From: an uncultured Clostridia bacterium
GTDB lineage: Bacteria; Bacillota; Clostridia; TANB77; CAG-465
Length of the DNA stretch: 64,000 nt
Assembly: GCA_934130595.1 (NCBI GenBank)
Contig: CAKOYF010000002.1
Location: 116,556-180,555 of the forward strand
Direction of reading: 5' to 3'
In this document: piece after piece, positions 17,784 to 25,831 of the stretch
Layout of the letters: the number at the start of each line of letters is the position of its first letter
How positions within the stretch are numbered: the stretch's first letter is position 1
The notes under the pieces: model-generated
Databases searched by the model: none
What the model was told of the DNA's origin: nothing
What the model saw: the letters and a program-made list of their open reading frames with translations, nothing else
Position numbers and translations under genes: made by a program

Positions 17784-18644
17784 TTATATTGATTCATGAT
17801 TTTGAATTCTAGTATCTCTATTTTGTGAAGTATCATCTTTTAAACTACTTAAATATCTTGATTCATCAGTATTATTTAAAGCTTTTAGATTAGTAATAAA
17901 GTCATTAGAATCTTTGTTTTTTTCTTGTTCTAGGACATAATTATAAAATGTATCTAGCATTGGTACATCTTTTTGGCAACTAGGTAATTCACATTTTGGA
18001 TTTTTTTCTTTATAAGTTCGTATTAATTGCATTACAATATCTTTTGCATTATCATTTCCTTTGTTTGTTACTTTAGAAAGTTTTTCTTTAGGTATTCCTT
18101 TTCCAGCTATAGTATGCATGTTGTTTATTGGATGAGTGGTTACACCTGTTTGTTCATCAATATCATCAAGTAGATAATCTATTTTATGTTTTTGAAATTT
18201 TGAAAGATTATCATACTCATTTTTTGTACATCCTTTTAAATTACACATATAATAAATACGATCATTTAAAAAAGCATCTGTGAATTTACAAGCAAGATTT
18301 GCTTCTTCTTGTTCAGTCATATTTGGTGTTGTTTCTTTTTCTAGAAAATCAACATACTTTTTGTGTGAAGTTTTCTTTAAAACTGTATAGTCTTTACTTT
18401 TAATAAAGTAACTTATTATATTTAAAACTTTATTTACATACATTAAAGATCCATCAAGTTCTTTAGTAAAGAAAACCTTAGGAGTCTTTTCATATCCCAA
18501 TCCATCTTTACTATTTTCACCTATTTGTGGAATTAATCCATCTTTATTTATATCTTCTTCATGTTCTTTTGATGTAAGATGTAAAATAATATCTTTATTT
18601 GAAAAATCTATATCAGAAAATTCTACATTTTTTATATTATGCAT
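17784..18644 (-). CDS. Unknown protein with ART-like N-terminus
   Basis: 286 residues, soluble. The N-terminus reads IILHLTSKEHEEDI, then DGLIPQIGENS and TPKVFFTKELDGS, which follows the His-Thr / GL-P / VFF spacing common to ADP-ribosyltransferase-like folds (DarT, KptA/Tpt1 and related). The remaining two thirds are helical and unrecognised, with four Cys (CNLKGC, CELPSC). Catalytic residues cannot be assigned. The ATG follows AGGTGATTTAAA. It is a single-gene unit between a terminator and a divergent phosphatase gene. Function is left open. Confidence 0.7.
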   Translation of the reverse strand: MHNIKNVEFSDIDFSNKDIILHLTSKEHEEDINKDGLIPQIGENSKDGLGYEKTPKVFFTKELDGSLMYVNKVLNIISYFIKSKDYTVLKKTSHKKYVDFLEKETTPNMTEQEEANLACKFTDAFLNDRIYYMCNLKGCTKNEYDNLSKFQKHKIDYLLDDIDEQTGVTTHPINNMHTIAGKGIPKEKLSKVTNKGNDNAKDIVMQLIRTYKEKNPKCELPSCQKDVPMLDTFYNYVLEQEKNKDSNDFITNLKALNNTDESRYLSSLKDDTSQNRDTRIQNHESI

Positions 18645-18733
18645 TTTAAATCACCTATAATTATTATATAATATAGTTATGAAAAAGCAAAGATTATAAA
18701 ATGAATTTGAACAATAAAAAGAGGAGGAATAAA

Positions 18734-19303
18734 ATGAAAGTTTTTGTGACACGACATGGACAAACTAGTTGGAATGCATTAGGAAAAATTCAAGGAAAAA
18801 CAGATATAGAACTAAATGAAACAGGAAAAAATCAAGCAAGAGAAACAGGAGAAGCAATAAAGAATGAGCATATAGATATAATAATTAGTTCACCATTAAA
18901 AAGAGCAAAAGAAACAGCTCAGATTATTAATAAAAACTTTAATGTAGAAATTATAGATGATGAAAGATTAATGGAAAGAGGTTTTGGGAAAAGCGAAGGA
19001 TTAACAAAAGATGAAATATTAGCATTAAAAGAGAAACATGGTCAGATATATGATGTATGGAACTATAATGCAAATACTGGATTTAATGATATAGAAAAGA
19101 TGCAAGATTTTTGTGCTAGAATATATGATTTTTTAGATGATGTAACAGAAAAATATAAAGATAAAAATATATTAATTGTTGCTCATGGCGGAGTTTCTGT
19201 TCCTATAAAATGTTATTTTATGCAATATCCATTAGAAAAATTAATTAATAGAGATTGTATGAAAGGCCTAAAAAATTGTGAGGTTATAAAATTTGAAATA
19301 TAA
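18734..19303 (+). CDS. Histidine phosphatase family protein
   Basis: 189 residues from ATG 18734 behind GAGGAGGAAT. The phosphoglycerate-mutase-like signature FVTRHGQTSWN opens the protein, with the catalytic His in RHG. ISSPLKRAKETA, the second Arg region MERGFGKSEG, and VAHGGVSVPI with the second His complete the active site. The family dephosphorylates small metabolites or proteins; gut Clostridia carry many members and the substrate is not predictable. The in-frame ATG at 18701 adds only a basic tail lacking a ribosome site. Confidence 0.9.
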   Translation: MKVFVTRHGQTSWNALGKIQGKTDIELNETGKNQARETGEAIKNEHIDIIISSPLKRAKETAQIINKNFNVEIIDDERLMERGFGKSEGLTKDEILALKEKHGQIYDVWNYNANTGFNDIEKMQDFCARIYDFLDDVTEKYKDKNILIVAHGGVSVPIKCYFMQYPLEKLINRDCMKGLKNCEVIKFEI

Positions 19304-19304
19304 A

Positions 19305-19337
19305 AGAAAATAGCAGAAGTATATTCTGCTATTTTTG
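19305..19337. terminator. Bidirectional terminator
   Basis: AAATAGCAGAA / TTCTGCTATTT hairpin between the phosphatase and the convergent HxlR gene; it overlaps the last codons of the latter. Confidence 0.75.
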
Positions 19338-19649
19338 TGTATTACGGTAGTTATTTCCCCATTGTACCATTGAATCTAAAATAGGATTTAAGCTCCAACC
19401 TGTTTCAGTAAGTGAATATTCAACTCTTGGTGGTACTTCTGCAAATACTTCACGATGAACAAGACCAGATTTTTCCATATCTCTTAGGTTATTAGTTAAT
19501 ACTTTTTGACTAATTCCTGTGAGAGATTTTTTTAGTTCTCCAAACCTCTTTGTTCCAGTTAATAAGTCACGAATAATTAAAATTTTCCACTTATCTCCAA
19601 TAAGGCTCATTGTAATTTCAACAGGACATGCAGGTAATTCTTGTTTCAT
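19329..19649 (-). CDS. HxlR-family winged-helix regulator
   Basis: 106 residues with the HxlR pattern: a Cys near the N-terminus (ACPVEITMSLIGDKWKILII), RFGELKKSLTGISQKVLTNNLRDME (recognition helix), and RVEYSLTETG wing. HxlR proteins act as homodimers, and some sense electrophiles or redox state through the N-terminal Cys. The gene is divergent from the MBL-like/ADP-ribosylation genes with a 310-bp gap holding an inverted repeat, so control of that operon is likely. Confidence 0.92.
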   Translation of the reverse strand: MKQELPACPVEITMSLIGDKWKILIIRDLLTGTKRFGELKKSLTGISQKVLTNNLRDMEKSGLVHREVFAEVPPRVEYSLTETGWSLNPILDSMVQWGNNYRNTQK

Positions 19650-19959
19650 ATTATTTCACTCCATTCTAGTAAAATTATAACAATAAATATGTTAAAAGTA
19701 AATAGAAAATATATTGAAAATACAATAATAGTATCAAAAAGGATGCAATATATTAAAAAGAATGTATTGAAAAATATAATTTACAAAAAAATATTTTTTC
19801 TTGAAATTAGCATATTTACTTAAAAGTTACTTTTATGAAACTATGGAACAAAAAAGTGCCTACTTTACAAAGTAGAAATTGTAAAGTAAAATTATAATAG
19901 AAATTGAAAGATAAGGTAGCTACTAGTTTCAATATATTATAAATAAGGAGTGTAAATAA
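19650..19959. promoter_or_regulatory. Divergent intergenic region with inverted-repeat operator
   Basis: The region holds CTTTACAA (19863-19870) and TTGTAAAG (19879-19886), a perfect 8-bp inverted repeat with 8-bp spacing. Overlapping it is CTACTTTAC/AAAGTAG at 19860-19875. These are good operator candidates for the adjacent HxlR dimer. The rest is A+T-rich with no convincing gene. Binding is inferred from position and symmetry. Confidence 0.6.
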
Positions 19960-20754
19960 ATGAATAGTGTAAGATTAAATTTAAATAAAGGATTTGTTGA
20001 TGTATATGATTTTGGAGATATAAAGTTACATTGCTATCAAACTAATGATGCAATGAATGATGAAAGCTATATATTAGAAAATGATAAAAATGTATTGTTA
20101 CTAGAATTTCCAGCTTTTTATGATAACCTAGAAGAATTTGAAAAGTATGTAAAAGGAATAAATAAAAATATAGTTGGTAAAGTATTTTCTGATCATCCAA
20201 ATGGTGGAACTATATTTACAGATGTAAAAGGCTATGCTTCTGAAGGAACAATAAAGTCAATGAGAGAGGGTACAATCCATAATTTAGTAAGCAATTTTGT
20301 AAAAGTATTTAATGGTGGATTTGCAAAAGAATATCATAAAATAACAGATGTATTAAAAGAAGAAAATAATAACATTGGTGGATTTGAATTAAAAATAACA
20401 TATCATGAAGAAAACATAGAAGTAGAATTTCCACAAATAAAATGTGTATATACTCATATGTTAGGTCATGATTGCCATTCAATTGTAGCAGGAGAAAATC
20501 ATGCAAATGCAATTATTGAGCAACTACAAGGATATAAGAAAAATGGGTATACTCTAGTATTGTCTAGTCACTATACACCAGAAACTTTAGAAGATGTAGA
20601 TACTAAAATAGATTATCTTGAAAGTTTAAAAGATATAGCTAAACTAAGTAGTGATGAAAATGATTTTAAAGAAAAAGTTAAAGCTAAATATCCAAATTAT
20701 AGTGGATTAAATTACTTAGATATGACAGCTAGCCTATTTTTCTTAAAGAAATAA
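19960..20754 (+). CDS. MBL-fold-like protein, metal site degenerate
   Basis: 264 residues, soluble. The pattern NDESYILENDKNVLLLEFPAF, FSDHPNGGTIF, TYHEENIEVEFPQIKCVYTHMLGHDCHSI and VLSSHYTPE follows the strand order of metallo-beta-lactamase-fold hydrolases, but the HxHxDH motif is replaced by SDHPNGG, so catalysis is doubtful. MBL proteins of this size next to HxlR regulators are common in Clostridia. It is first in a run with the macrodomain gene (25 bp gap), behind the putative HxlR operator. Fold assignment is moderate; function unknown. Confidence 0.65.
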   Translation: MNSVRLNLNKGFVDVYDFGDIKLHCYQTNDAMNDESYILENDKNVLLLEFPAFYDNLEEFEKYVKGINKNIVGKVFSDHPNGGTIFTDVKGYASEGTIKSMREGTIHNLVSNFVKVFNGGFAKEYHKITDVLKEENNNIGGFELKITYHEENIEVEFPQIKCVYTHMLGHDCHSIVAGENHANAIIEQLQGYKKNGYTLVLSSHYTPETLEDVDTKIDYLESLKDIAKLSSDENDFKEKVKAKYPNYSGLNYLDMTASLFFLKK

Positions 20755-20779
20755 AATAATAATAAATTAAGGAGAAATT

Positions 20780-21574
20780 ATGGAAAAGTTAGATTTTTTA
20801 ATAAATTATTTGATAAAAGAAAAGAAAAAAGAATATTGTGAAGAAAAACAACTGAGTTATGAAGAAAAAAGATTAATATATCGTTCTTTGTGTAATATTA
20901 GAAATCCATTACCAATATCTAAAGAATATATTAAAATAGAAAATGAATTCTTAAAAGAAGAGAGTAATAGAAAAGGTGTTAAGGAGGCTGCAGATATAGA
21001 CTGCTTTACAAAAATAAATAAGACACAAATATGCTTGTGGAGAGGAGATATTACTACTTTGAAAATAGATGCAATTGTAAATGCAGCTAATTCAAAAGGA
21101 ATAGGATGCTTTATACCATGTCACAGATGTATAGATAATGCTATTCATTCTGCAAGTGGAATTTCTCTTAGATTAGAATGTAATGAAGTTATGAATCAAA
21201 TTGGTATATTAAAGACAGGACAAGCATTTATAACAAGTGCATATAATTTACCATCAAAATATGTAATTCATACAGTAGGTCCAATTATATATAATGATGT
21301 AACAGAAAAAGATATATTAGAACTTAAGAATTGTTATATTAATTCGTTAAAAATAGCAAGCGAAAATAATATAAAAGAAATAGCTTTTCCATGTATTTCA
21401 ACTGGTGAATTTAGATTTCCAAAAAAGATGGCTGCAAATATTGCATTAAATGCTGTAAAAGAATACTTAAATAAATCTGATGTTTCAATAGAAAAAGTCG
21501 TGTTTAACGTTTTTTCAGAAGAAGATTATAAAATTTATGCAGAAAGTATGGTAGATATTTATGGAAGAATATAA
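20780..21574 (+). CDS. Zinc-dependent macrodomain protein-ADP-ribose hydrolase
   Basis: 264 residues. An N-terminal helical region (~1-75) precedes the macrodomain. The loop VNAANSKGIGCFIPCHRCID (from about residue 100) contains both the ADP-ribose-binding NAAN and the GC...HRCID ligands typical of the zinc-containing macrodomain class that accompanies class M sirtuins. VIHTVGPI and FPCISTGEFRFP are further macrodomain motifs. The class removes ADP-ribose from modified protein residues. The sirtuin gene starts 14 bp before this one ends, so the writer and eraser are translationally coupled. Confidence 0.92.
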   Translation: MEKLDFLINYLIKEKKKEYCEEKQLSYEEKRLIYRSLCNIRNPLPISKEYIKIENEFLKEESNRKGVKEAADIDCFTKINKTQICLWRGDITTLKIDAIVNAANSKGIGCFIPCHRCIDNAIHSASGISLRLECNEVMNQIGILKTGQAFITSAYNLPSKYVIHTVGPIIYNDVTEKDILELKNCYINSLKIASENNIKEIAFPCISTGEFRFPKKMAANIALNAVKEYLNKSDVSIEKVVFNVFSEEDYKIYAESMVDIYGRI

Positions 21575-22400
21575 ATTAAGAATAAATAAAATGAAACAAT
21601 TACTAAAAGAAGCAGACTGCATATTAATTGGTGCTGGATCTGGACTTTCAACTGCTGCTGGGTTAAAATATAGTGGAGAAAATTTTCAAAAGAATTATAA
21701 AGAATTTATACAAAAATATCATTTTGAAGATTTATATTCAGCTTCATTTTATGAGTTTAAAACACAAGAAGAAAAATGGGCATTTTTTTCTAAAATGATA
21801 CTTCTTAACAGGTACAACAAACCATTGACGTTATATAAAGAGTTATATGATATTGTAAAAGACAAAAATTATTTTGTTATAACTACAAATGTTGATGGGC
21901 AATTTGAAATATCAGGATTTGATAAAGAAAAGATATTTGCTGTACAAGGAGATTACAAATATTTACAATGTGAAAATGCATGCCATAATAAACTATATGA
22001 TAATAGTGAAATTGTAAAAAAATGGACAGCTAATATGAAAGAATGTAAAATACCATCAGAACTTGTTATGAAATGTCCTGTGTGTGGTGGAAACATGGAT
22101 ATGAATTTAAGAAAAGATGATAAATTTGTTCAAGATGAAAATTGGTATAAACAGTTAAAAGCATATAAAAGTTTCCTAAAAGAAATGAAAAATAAGAATG
22201 TAGTATTACTAGAAATAGGAGTAGGATTTAATACTCCTGGTATTATAAGATTTCCTTTTGAAAAAATAACAATGGAAAATTCAAAAACAAGATTAATAAG
22301 AATAAATAAAGATTATCTAAAGTGCTTTTTAGACATTGAAGATAAAACAATTACTTTTAATGAAGAAGTAAAACAAATATTAGATGATTTAAAGGAGTAA
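21561..22400 (+). CDS. Class M sirtuin (SirTM-like) ADP-ribosyltransferase
   Basis: 279 residues, Rossmann fold with LIGAGSGLSTAAG (NAD loop, about 22-34) and TTNVDGQFEISGFDKEKIF, VQGDYKYLQC. The TNVDGQF version instead of TNVDGLH, and the two Cys pairs (CENAC, CPVCGG), are features of SirTM, which in other bacteria mono-ADP-ribosylates a lipoylated GcvH-like carrier instead of deacetylating. It overlaps the macrodomain gene by 14 bp with no clear ribosome site of its own. No GcvH-L or LplA2 gene is present nearby, so the target here is open. Confidence 0.9.
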   Translation: MEEYKLRINKMKQLLKEADCILIGAGSGLSTAAGLKYSGENFQKNYKEFIQKYHFEDLYSASFYEFKTQEEKWAFFSKMILLNRYNKPLTLYKELYDIVKDKNYFVITTNVDGQFEISGFDKEKIFAVQGDYKYLQCENACHNKLYDNSEIVKKWTANMKECKIPSELVMKCPVCGGNMDMNLRKDDKFVQDENWYKQLKAYKSFLKEMKNKNVVLLEIGVGFNTPGIIRFPFEKITMENSKTRLIRINKDYLKCFLDIEDKTITFNEEVKQILDDLKE

Positions 22401-22405
22401 TGTAA

Positions 22406-23347
22406 ATGATAATAAATACAGGATGCAGAACGGACATTCCAGCTTTTTATTCTAAATGGTTAATGAATAGAATAAAAGAAGGATTTGTTCTTGTGAGAAA
22501 TCCATATTATCCATCTCAAGTAACTAAATATGACTTATCTCCAAAAGTAGTAGATTGTTTAGCTTTTTGTACTAAAAATCCAGAACCAATGATAAAATAT
22601 TTAGATGAATTAGGTGTATATAATCAATACTGGTTTGTAACTATTACACCTTATGGAAAAGATATAGAGCCAGTGGTACCAGATAAAGAAAAAGTTATAG
22701 AAAGCTTTAAAAAATTATCAAACCATGTAGGAATAGATTCTGTTGGGTGGAGGTATGATCCTATTTTCATAAATAAAGATTTTGATGTAAAAAAACATAT
22801 AGAGTGTTTTACAAAATTAGCAAAAATTTTAGGAAAGTATACACATAAATGTACTATTAGTTTTTTAGATTTATATGAAAAAGTTAAAAGAAATGCTCCA
22901 GATTTAAGACCTCCAACTAAAGATGAACAAATACAAATAGCTAAAGCTTTTGCTAAGATTGGAAAAGAAAATAATATTGTAGTACACGCTTGCTGTGAAA
23001 AAAAATATTTAGAAGAATATGGTCTAAAGTGTAATGGCTGCATGAGTCAAGAAATAGTTCAAAATGCAATAAAAAAACAACTAAAGCCACAAAGAAAAAG
23101 CAATTTAAGGCAACAATGTGATTGCCTGATGGGAAACGATATAGGAGCATATAATACATGTGGACACCTATGCAAGTATTGTTATGCAAATGCAAATAAA
23201 AAATTGGTAATAGATAATATGAAAAAGCATGATGAAAATTCACCATTTTTAATTGGAACTTTGCAATTAGGTGATACAATTAAAGAGGCAAAACAAAAAA
23301 GTTGGATTATTAATGAAGACATACAAATGAGATTTACTTTAAAATAA
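22406..23347 (+). CDS. DUF1848 protein with C-terminal cysteine cluster
   Basis: 313 residues. Opening INTGCRTDIPAFYSKWLMNR and RNPYYPSQVTKY are typical of DUF1848, followed by AFCTKNPEP, FVTITPYG and VGWRYDPIF. The C-terminus has CCEKKYLEEYGLKCNGC and CGHLCKYCYAN, a CX3CX2C arrangement suggesting an Fe-S cluster. The biochemical function of DUF1848 is not established. It starts 5 bp after the sirtuin stop behind AAAGGAG, so it belongs to the same operon; a role in the ADP-ribosylation pathway is inferred only from position. Confidence 0.88.
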   Translation: MIINTGCRTDIPAFYSKWLMNRIKEGFVLVRNPYYPSQVTKYDLSPKVVDCLAFCTKNPEPMIKYLDELGVYNQYWFVTITPYGKDIEPVVPDKEKVIESFKKLSNHVGIDSVGWRYDPIFINKDFDVKKHIECFTKLAKILGKYTHKCTISFLDLYEKVKRNAPDLRPPTKDEQIQIAKAFAKIGKENNIVVHACCEKKYLEEYGLKCNGCMSQEIVQNAIKKQLKPQRKSNLRQQCDCLMGNDIGAYNTCGHLCKYCYANANKKLVIDNMKKHDENSPFLIGTLQLGDTIKEAKQKSWIINEDIQMRFTLK

Positions 23348-23383
23348 AAATCTTGAATCAGTTTAAATATAATATATAAAAGA

Positions 23384-23415
23384 AAGAATAACTTGCATGT
23401 TATTCTTTTTTTATT
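23384..23415 (+). terminator. Intrinsic terminator of the ADP-ribosylation operon
   Basis: AAGAATAAC / GTTATTCTT stem with T-run, nearly the same as the one at 17749. Confidence 0.82.
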
Positions 23416-23546
23416 ATGTGGTCGTATATTGTATTAATCTATATGCTTTAAATAATAATTATTGAGATAATACAATAAAATTTTAATATTTGAACTTTTT
23501 ATTTAATAAAAAAATAATGATTAATATCCGAATATATTAATCATTA

Positions 23547-23756
23547 TTAATATTTATTAGGATTTTCAGTAAATCCCACTAAAAAATCTATTGAAGTATT
23601 ATAAAATTTGGCTAAAATACAAAGAGATTTTAATGGTATTTCTCTTTGTCCATTTTCGTATCTAGAATAACAGACTTGTGAACAATTAAGAAGATTTGCT
23701 ATTTCTTTTTGTGGTATATCTCTATCTTCTCTTAATTCTTTAATTCTTAATTTCAT
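23547..23756 (-). CDS. XRE-family (Cro/C1-type) HTH regulator
   Basis: 69 residues from ATG 23756, behind GGTGG. MKLRIKELREDRDIPQKEIANLL begins a five-helix HTH with CSQVCYSRYENGQREIP as recognition region and SLCILAKFYNTSIDFLVG as the closing helices. The longer in-frame start at 23813 would run through the promoter/operator and is unlikely. It is divergent from the 198-residue anchored protein and two palindromes lie between them; autoregulation plus control of the divergent operon is inferred. Confidence 0.9.
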   Translation of the reverse strand: MKLRIKELREDRDIPQKEIANLLNCSQVCYSRYENGQREIPLKSLCILAKFYNTSIDFLVGFTENPNKY

Positions 23757-23782
23757 ATTACCACCATAATTATTATATGAAA

Positions 23783-23826
23783 TACCAAATTGGTTTATTG
23801 ACAAATATACCAAAATGGTATAATAT
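23783..23826. promoter_or_regulatory. Promoter with two palindromic operators
   Basis: TTGACA at 23798-23803 with TAATAT at 23821-23826 (17-bp spacer), or TATAAT at 23819. The palindrome ATACCAAAATGGTAT (23807-23821) lies between -35 and -10, and a second, TACCAAATTGGTT (23783-23795), lies just upstream. Both are repressor-type sites for the adjacent XRE protein. The promoter points to the operon starting at 23916. Confidence 0.75.
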
Positions 23827-23915
23827 TATGTATATAAAAATACAATATAATGTACATATGATATATAACTTGATTATAATATGTATTTAATTATATAAGA
23901 AAGGAGAAAAACTGG

Positions 23916-24512
23916 ATGAAATTAAGACTAAGAATTTTTATAATAAGTATTTTAATAATATTTGTTGGAGTATCTAGTTATTTTTTGTTCTTTAGAAAAG
24001 AAAAAAATAATGATAGTGAAAATTCTTTAACAATATCTGAAAAAATACTACTTAACGATAATGAAAAAGAAATTTTTGAATTATTATCTCAAGTAAGAGA
24101 AAATTTATTAAAAGGAGATGAAGAAGAAAATACAGATGACTCTACTGTTAATTTGGCAATATCATCATCTTCAATAGAGCTTAAAGATTTTTGTTCTAAA
24201 ATTTATGAGATAAGAAAGTATGAAGATTCTATTTATATAATAGACATGGATGTGATATTTAAAGATAAAGCTCCCGCTAGAAAAAAAGTATTAGTTTCTA
24301 ATGGTAAAGTAACTATGATTAATATATCTGAAGAGGATTTAAATTTAGAGTCAGAATCAGAGTCAGAAGAGCAAGACCCTAATGAAATTAGTTTGGGAAA
24401 AGAGTTTTACGAAGCACTTATTTCGAAAATAAACGAAACAATTTCAGAATATTGGGATAATTCAACAACTTTTGATAATGTTGATTATGAAAAGATATAT
24501 AAGTTAATATAG
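23916..24512 (+). CDS. Membrane-anchored acidic protein, unknown
   Basis: 198 residues with a hydrophobic anchor at about 6-27 and an acidic ectodomain containing a Glu/Ser run (ESESESEEQDPNE). No known domain. AAAGGAG lies upstream of the ATG. It is followed after 9 bp by another anchored gene, so the pair forms an operon behind the XRE-controlled promoter. Confidence 0.75.
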   Translation: MKLRLRIFIISILIIFVGVSSYFLFFRKEKNNDSENSLTISEKILLNDNEKEIFELLSQVRENLLKGDEEENTDDSTVNLAISSSSIELKDFCSKIYEIRKYEDSIYIIDMDVIFKDKAPARKKVLVSNGKVTMINISEEDLNLESESESEEQDPNEISLGKEFYEALISKINETISEYWDNSTTFDNVDYEKIYKLI

Positions 24513-24521
24513 GAGGATGTC

Positions 24522-25601
24522 ATGGAAAATATTGATAATTTTTTCAACAATAAAAATACGAAGAAGAATGTTGTTTTTATATGTATAATTATATCTTTAG
24601 TTGTCGTAGGCATCATATCAATAAATTATTTTACAAATCCTGTAAGAAAGTTTAAAAGCAGTTTAGAAAATATGAATATTGAAACTGCAAATGAAATATA
24701 TTCAACAACTTCTCAATATACCTATAAAAAGAATATGGAAAATATATTGAATGAAAAATTAGAAAAAATGTTGGATGATTTTATAAGTGAAAAAGTAGAT
24801 TATGAGCAAGTAAAACAAAATTTTGAACTGTTTAAAGATATTTCTAATTTTAGTGGAAAAATAGATAAAGCAATAACTAATTTAGAAGAAATAAAACAAT
24901 CAAAAGATTATTTTGAAAAAGCTAAAGCTGTGGAAAAAAATGATTTAGTTGAAGCATATAAGAATTATTTTAAAGTTATTGAAAAAGATAGTGATAACTA
25001 TAAAATCGCACAAAAATTTATAAAAAGTAATAAAAGTAATGTTAAAGATATTGTACTTAATGATGTAGAAGAATTAATAAAAAATAATGATTATATTGGT
25101 GCAAAAGAGAAGCTTAATGGTTTAAATGATTTGATAGAAAATGATAACACTATTGCTGAAAAATTTAACGAAATTGAGGAGAAAGCAACTAAACAAGAAA
25201 TTGAAAAATATAAAAGTACTCAAGAAGTAACAGTAGAATCAGCCGTACCTTGTACCCAATGGTATTCTAGTGATATTTCTGGCATTCAAGTTATAATTAA
25301 AAATAATACAGATAAGGTAGTAAAAAATTTTGATGTAGGGGTATTAGCTTATGATGAAAATGATTATCCATTAAATATAGAATATAATGATTTCTTACTT
25401 TTAGGACAAGGTAGGGCAGTAAATGTACAACCTGGTCAAACTTATGGAGATGATGAATATTTTAATATTTTTTATAATGAAGAAAAAATAAGAAAAGCTA
25501 TTGCCTGTGTAAAAAAGGTGGAGTATTATGATGGATCAAAGTGGGAAAACCCATATTACCAATATTGGCTAGAAGAATATAAAGGTAAACCTTTAAAATA
25601 A
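24522..25601 (+). CDS. Membrane-anchored helical protein with beta C-terminus
   Basis: 359 residues. Cytoplasmic N-terminus of ~17 residues, one membrane span (about 18-36), a long helical repeat-like middle with TPR-like spacing (AKAVEKNDLVEAYKNYFKVI), and a C-terminal beta domain (VQVIIKNNTDKVVKNFDVGVLAYDEND-type pattern) similar in outline to DUF5780-type or other immunoglobulin-like extracellular domains. Two Cys (PCTQW and IACVKK) could form a disulphide. AGGAGG precedes the start. Function unknown. Confidence 0.75.
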   Translation: MENIDNFFNNKNTKKNVVFICIIISLVVVGIISINYFTNPVRKFKSSLENMNIETANEIYSTTSQYTYKKNMENILNEKLEKMLDDFISEKVDYEQVKQNFELFKDISNFSGKIDKAITNLEEIKQSKDYFEKAKAVEKNDLVEAYKNYFKVIEKDSDNYKIAQKFIKSNKSNVKDIVLNDVEELIKNNDYIGAKEKLNGLNDLIENDNTIAEKFNEIEEKATKQEIEKYKSTQEVTVESAVPCTQWYSSDISGIQVIIKNNTDKVVKNFDVGVLAYDENDYPLNIEYNDFLLLGQGRAVNVQPGQTYGDDEYFNIFYNEEKIRKAIACVKKVEYYDGSKWENPYYQYWLEEYKGKPLK

Positions 25602-25632
25602 TAATATAAGAAAATTTTAATGAAATTAGCTT

Positions 25633-25733
25633 AAAATATCAAGGTAATTAAACTTTGATATTTTAGTTATAGTTATTAAATTCAGATATCATAAATTCAT
25701 CGAAGTCTTTTTGAAGTGTATCAATATCATTTA
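25633..25733 (-). pseudogene. Duplicated 3' tail of the metallopeptidase-like gene
   Basis: These 101 bases match 27873-27973 at all but two positions. On the minus strand they encode the last ~22 residues of the 27903-28571 protein (DIDTLQKDFDEFMISEF...), the stop codon at 25663, and the terminator hairpin. The rest of the gene is absent, so this is a relic. The hairpin may still terminate the transcript of the 24522 gene. Confidence 0.85.
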
Positions 25734-25831
25734 CTTCTATAGAAATTATCATAATGATATTCTTAATATTAAATATTTTATGAAAGTGATTGTTACTGCA
25801 TTAACAATATAAATATAAGGAGGAATTATCT

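Noticed and set aside
22651..23043. Minus-strand frame of 130 codons inside the DUF1848 gene
   Set aside because: Shadow of a strongly supported gene with family motifs on the plus strand.
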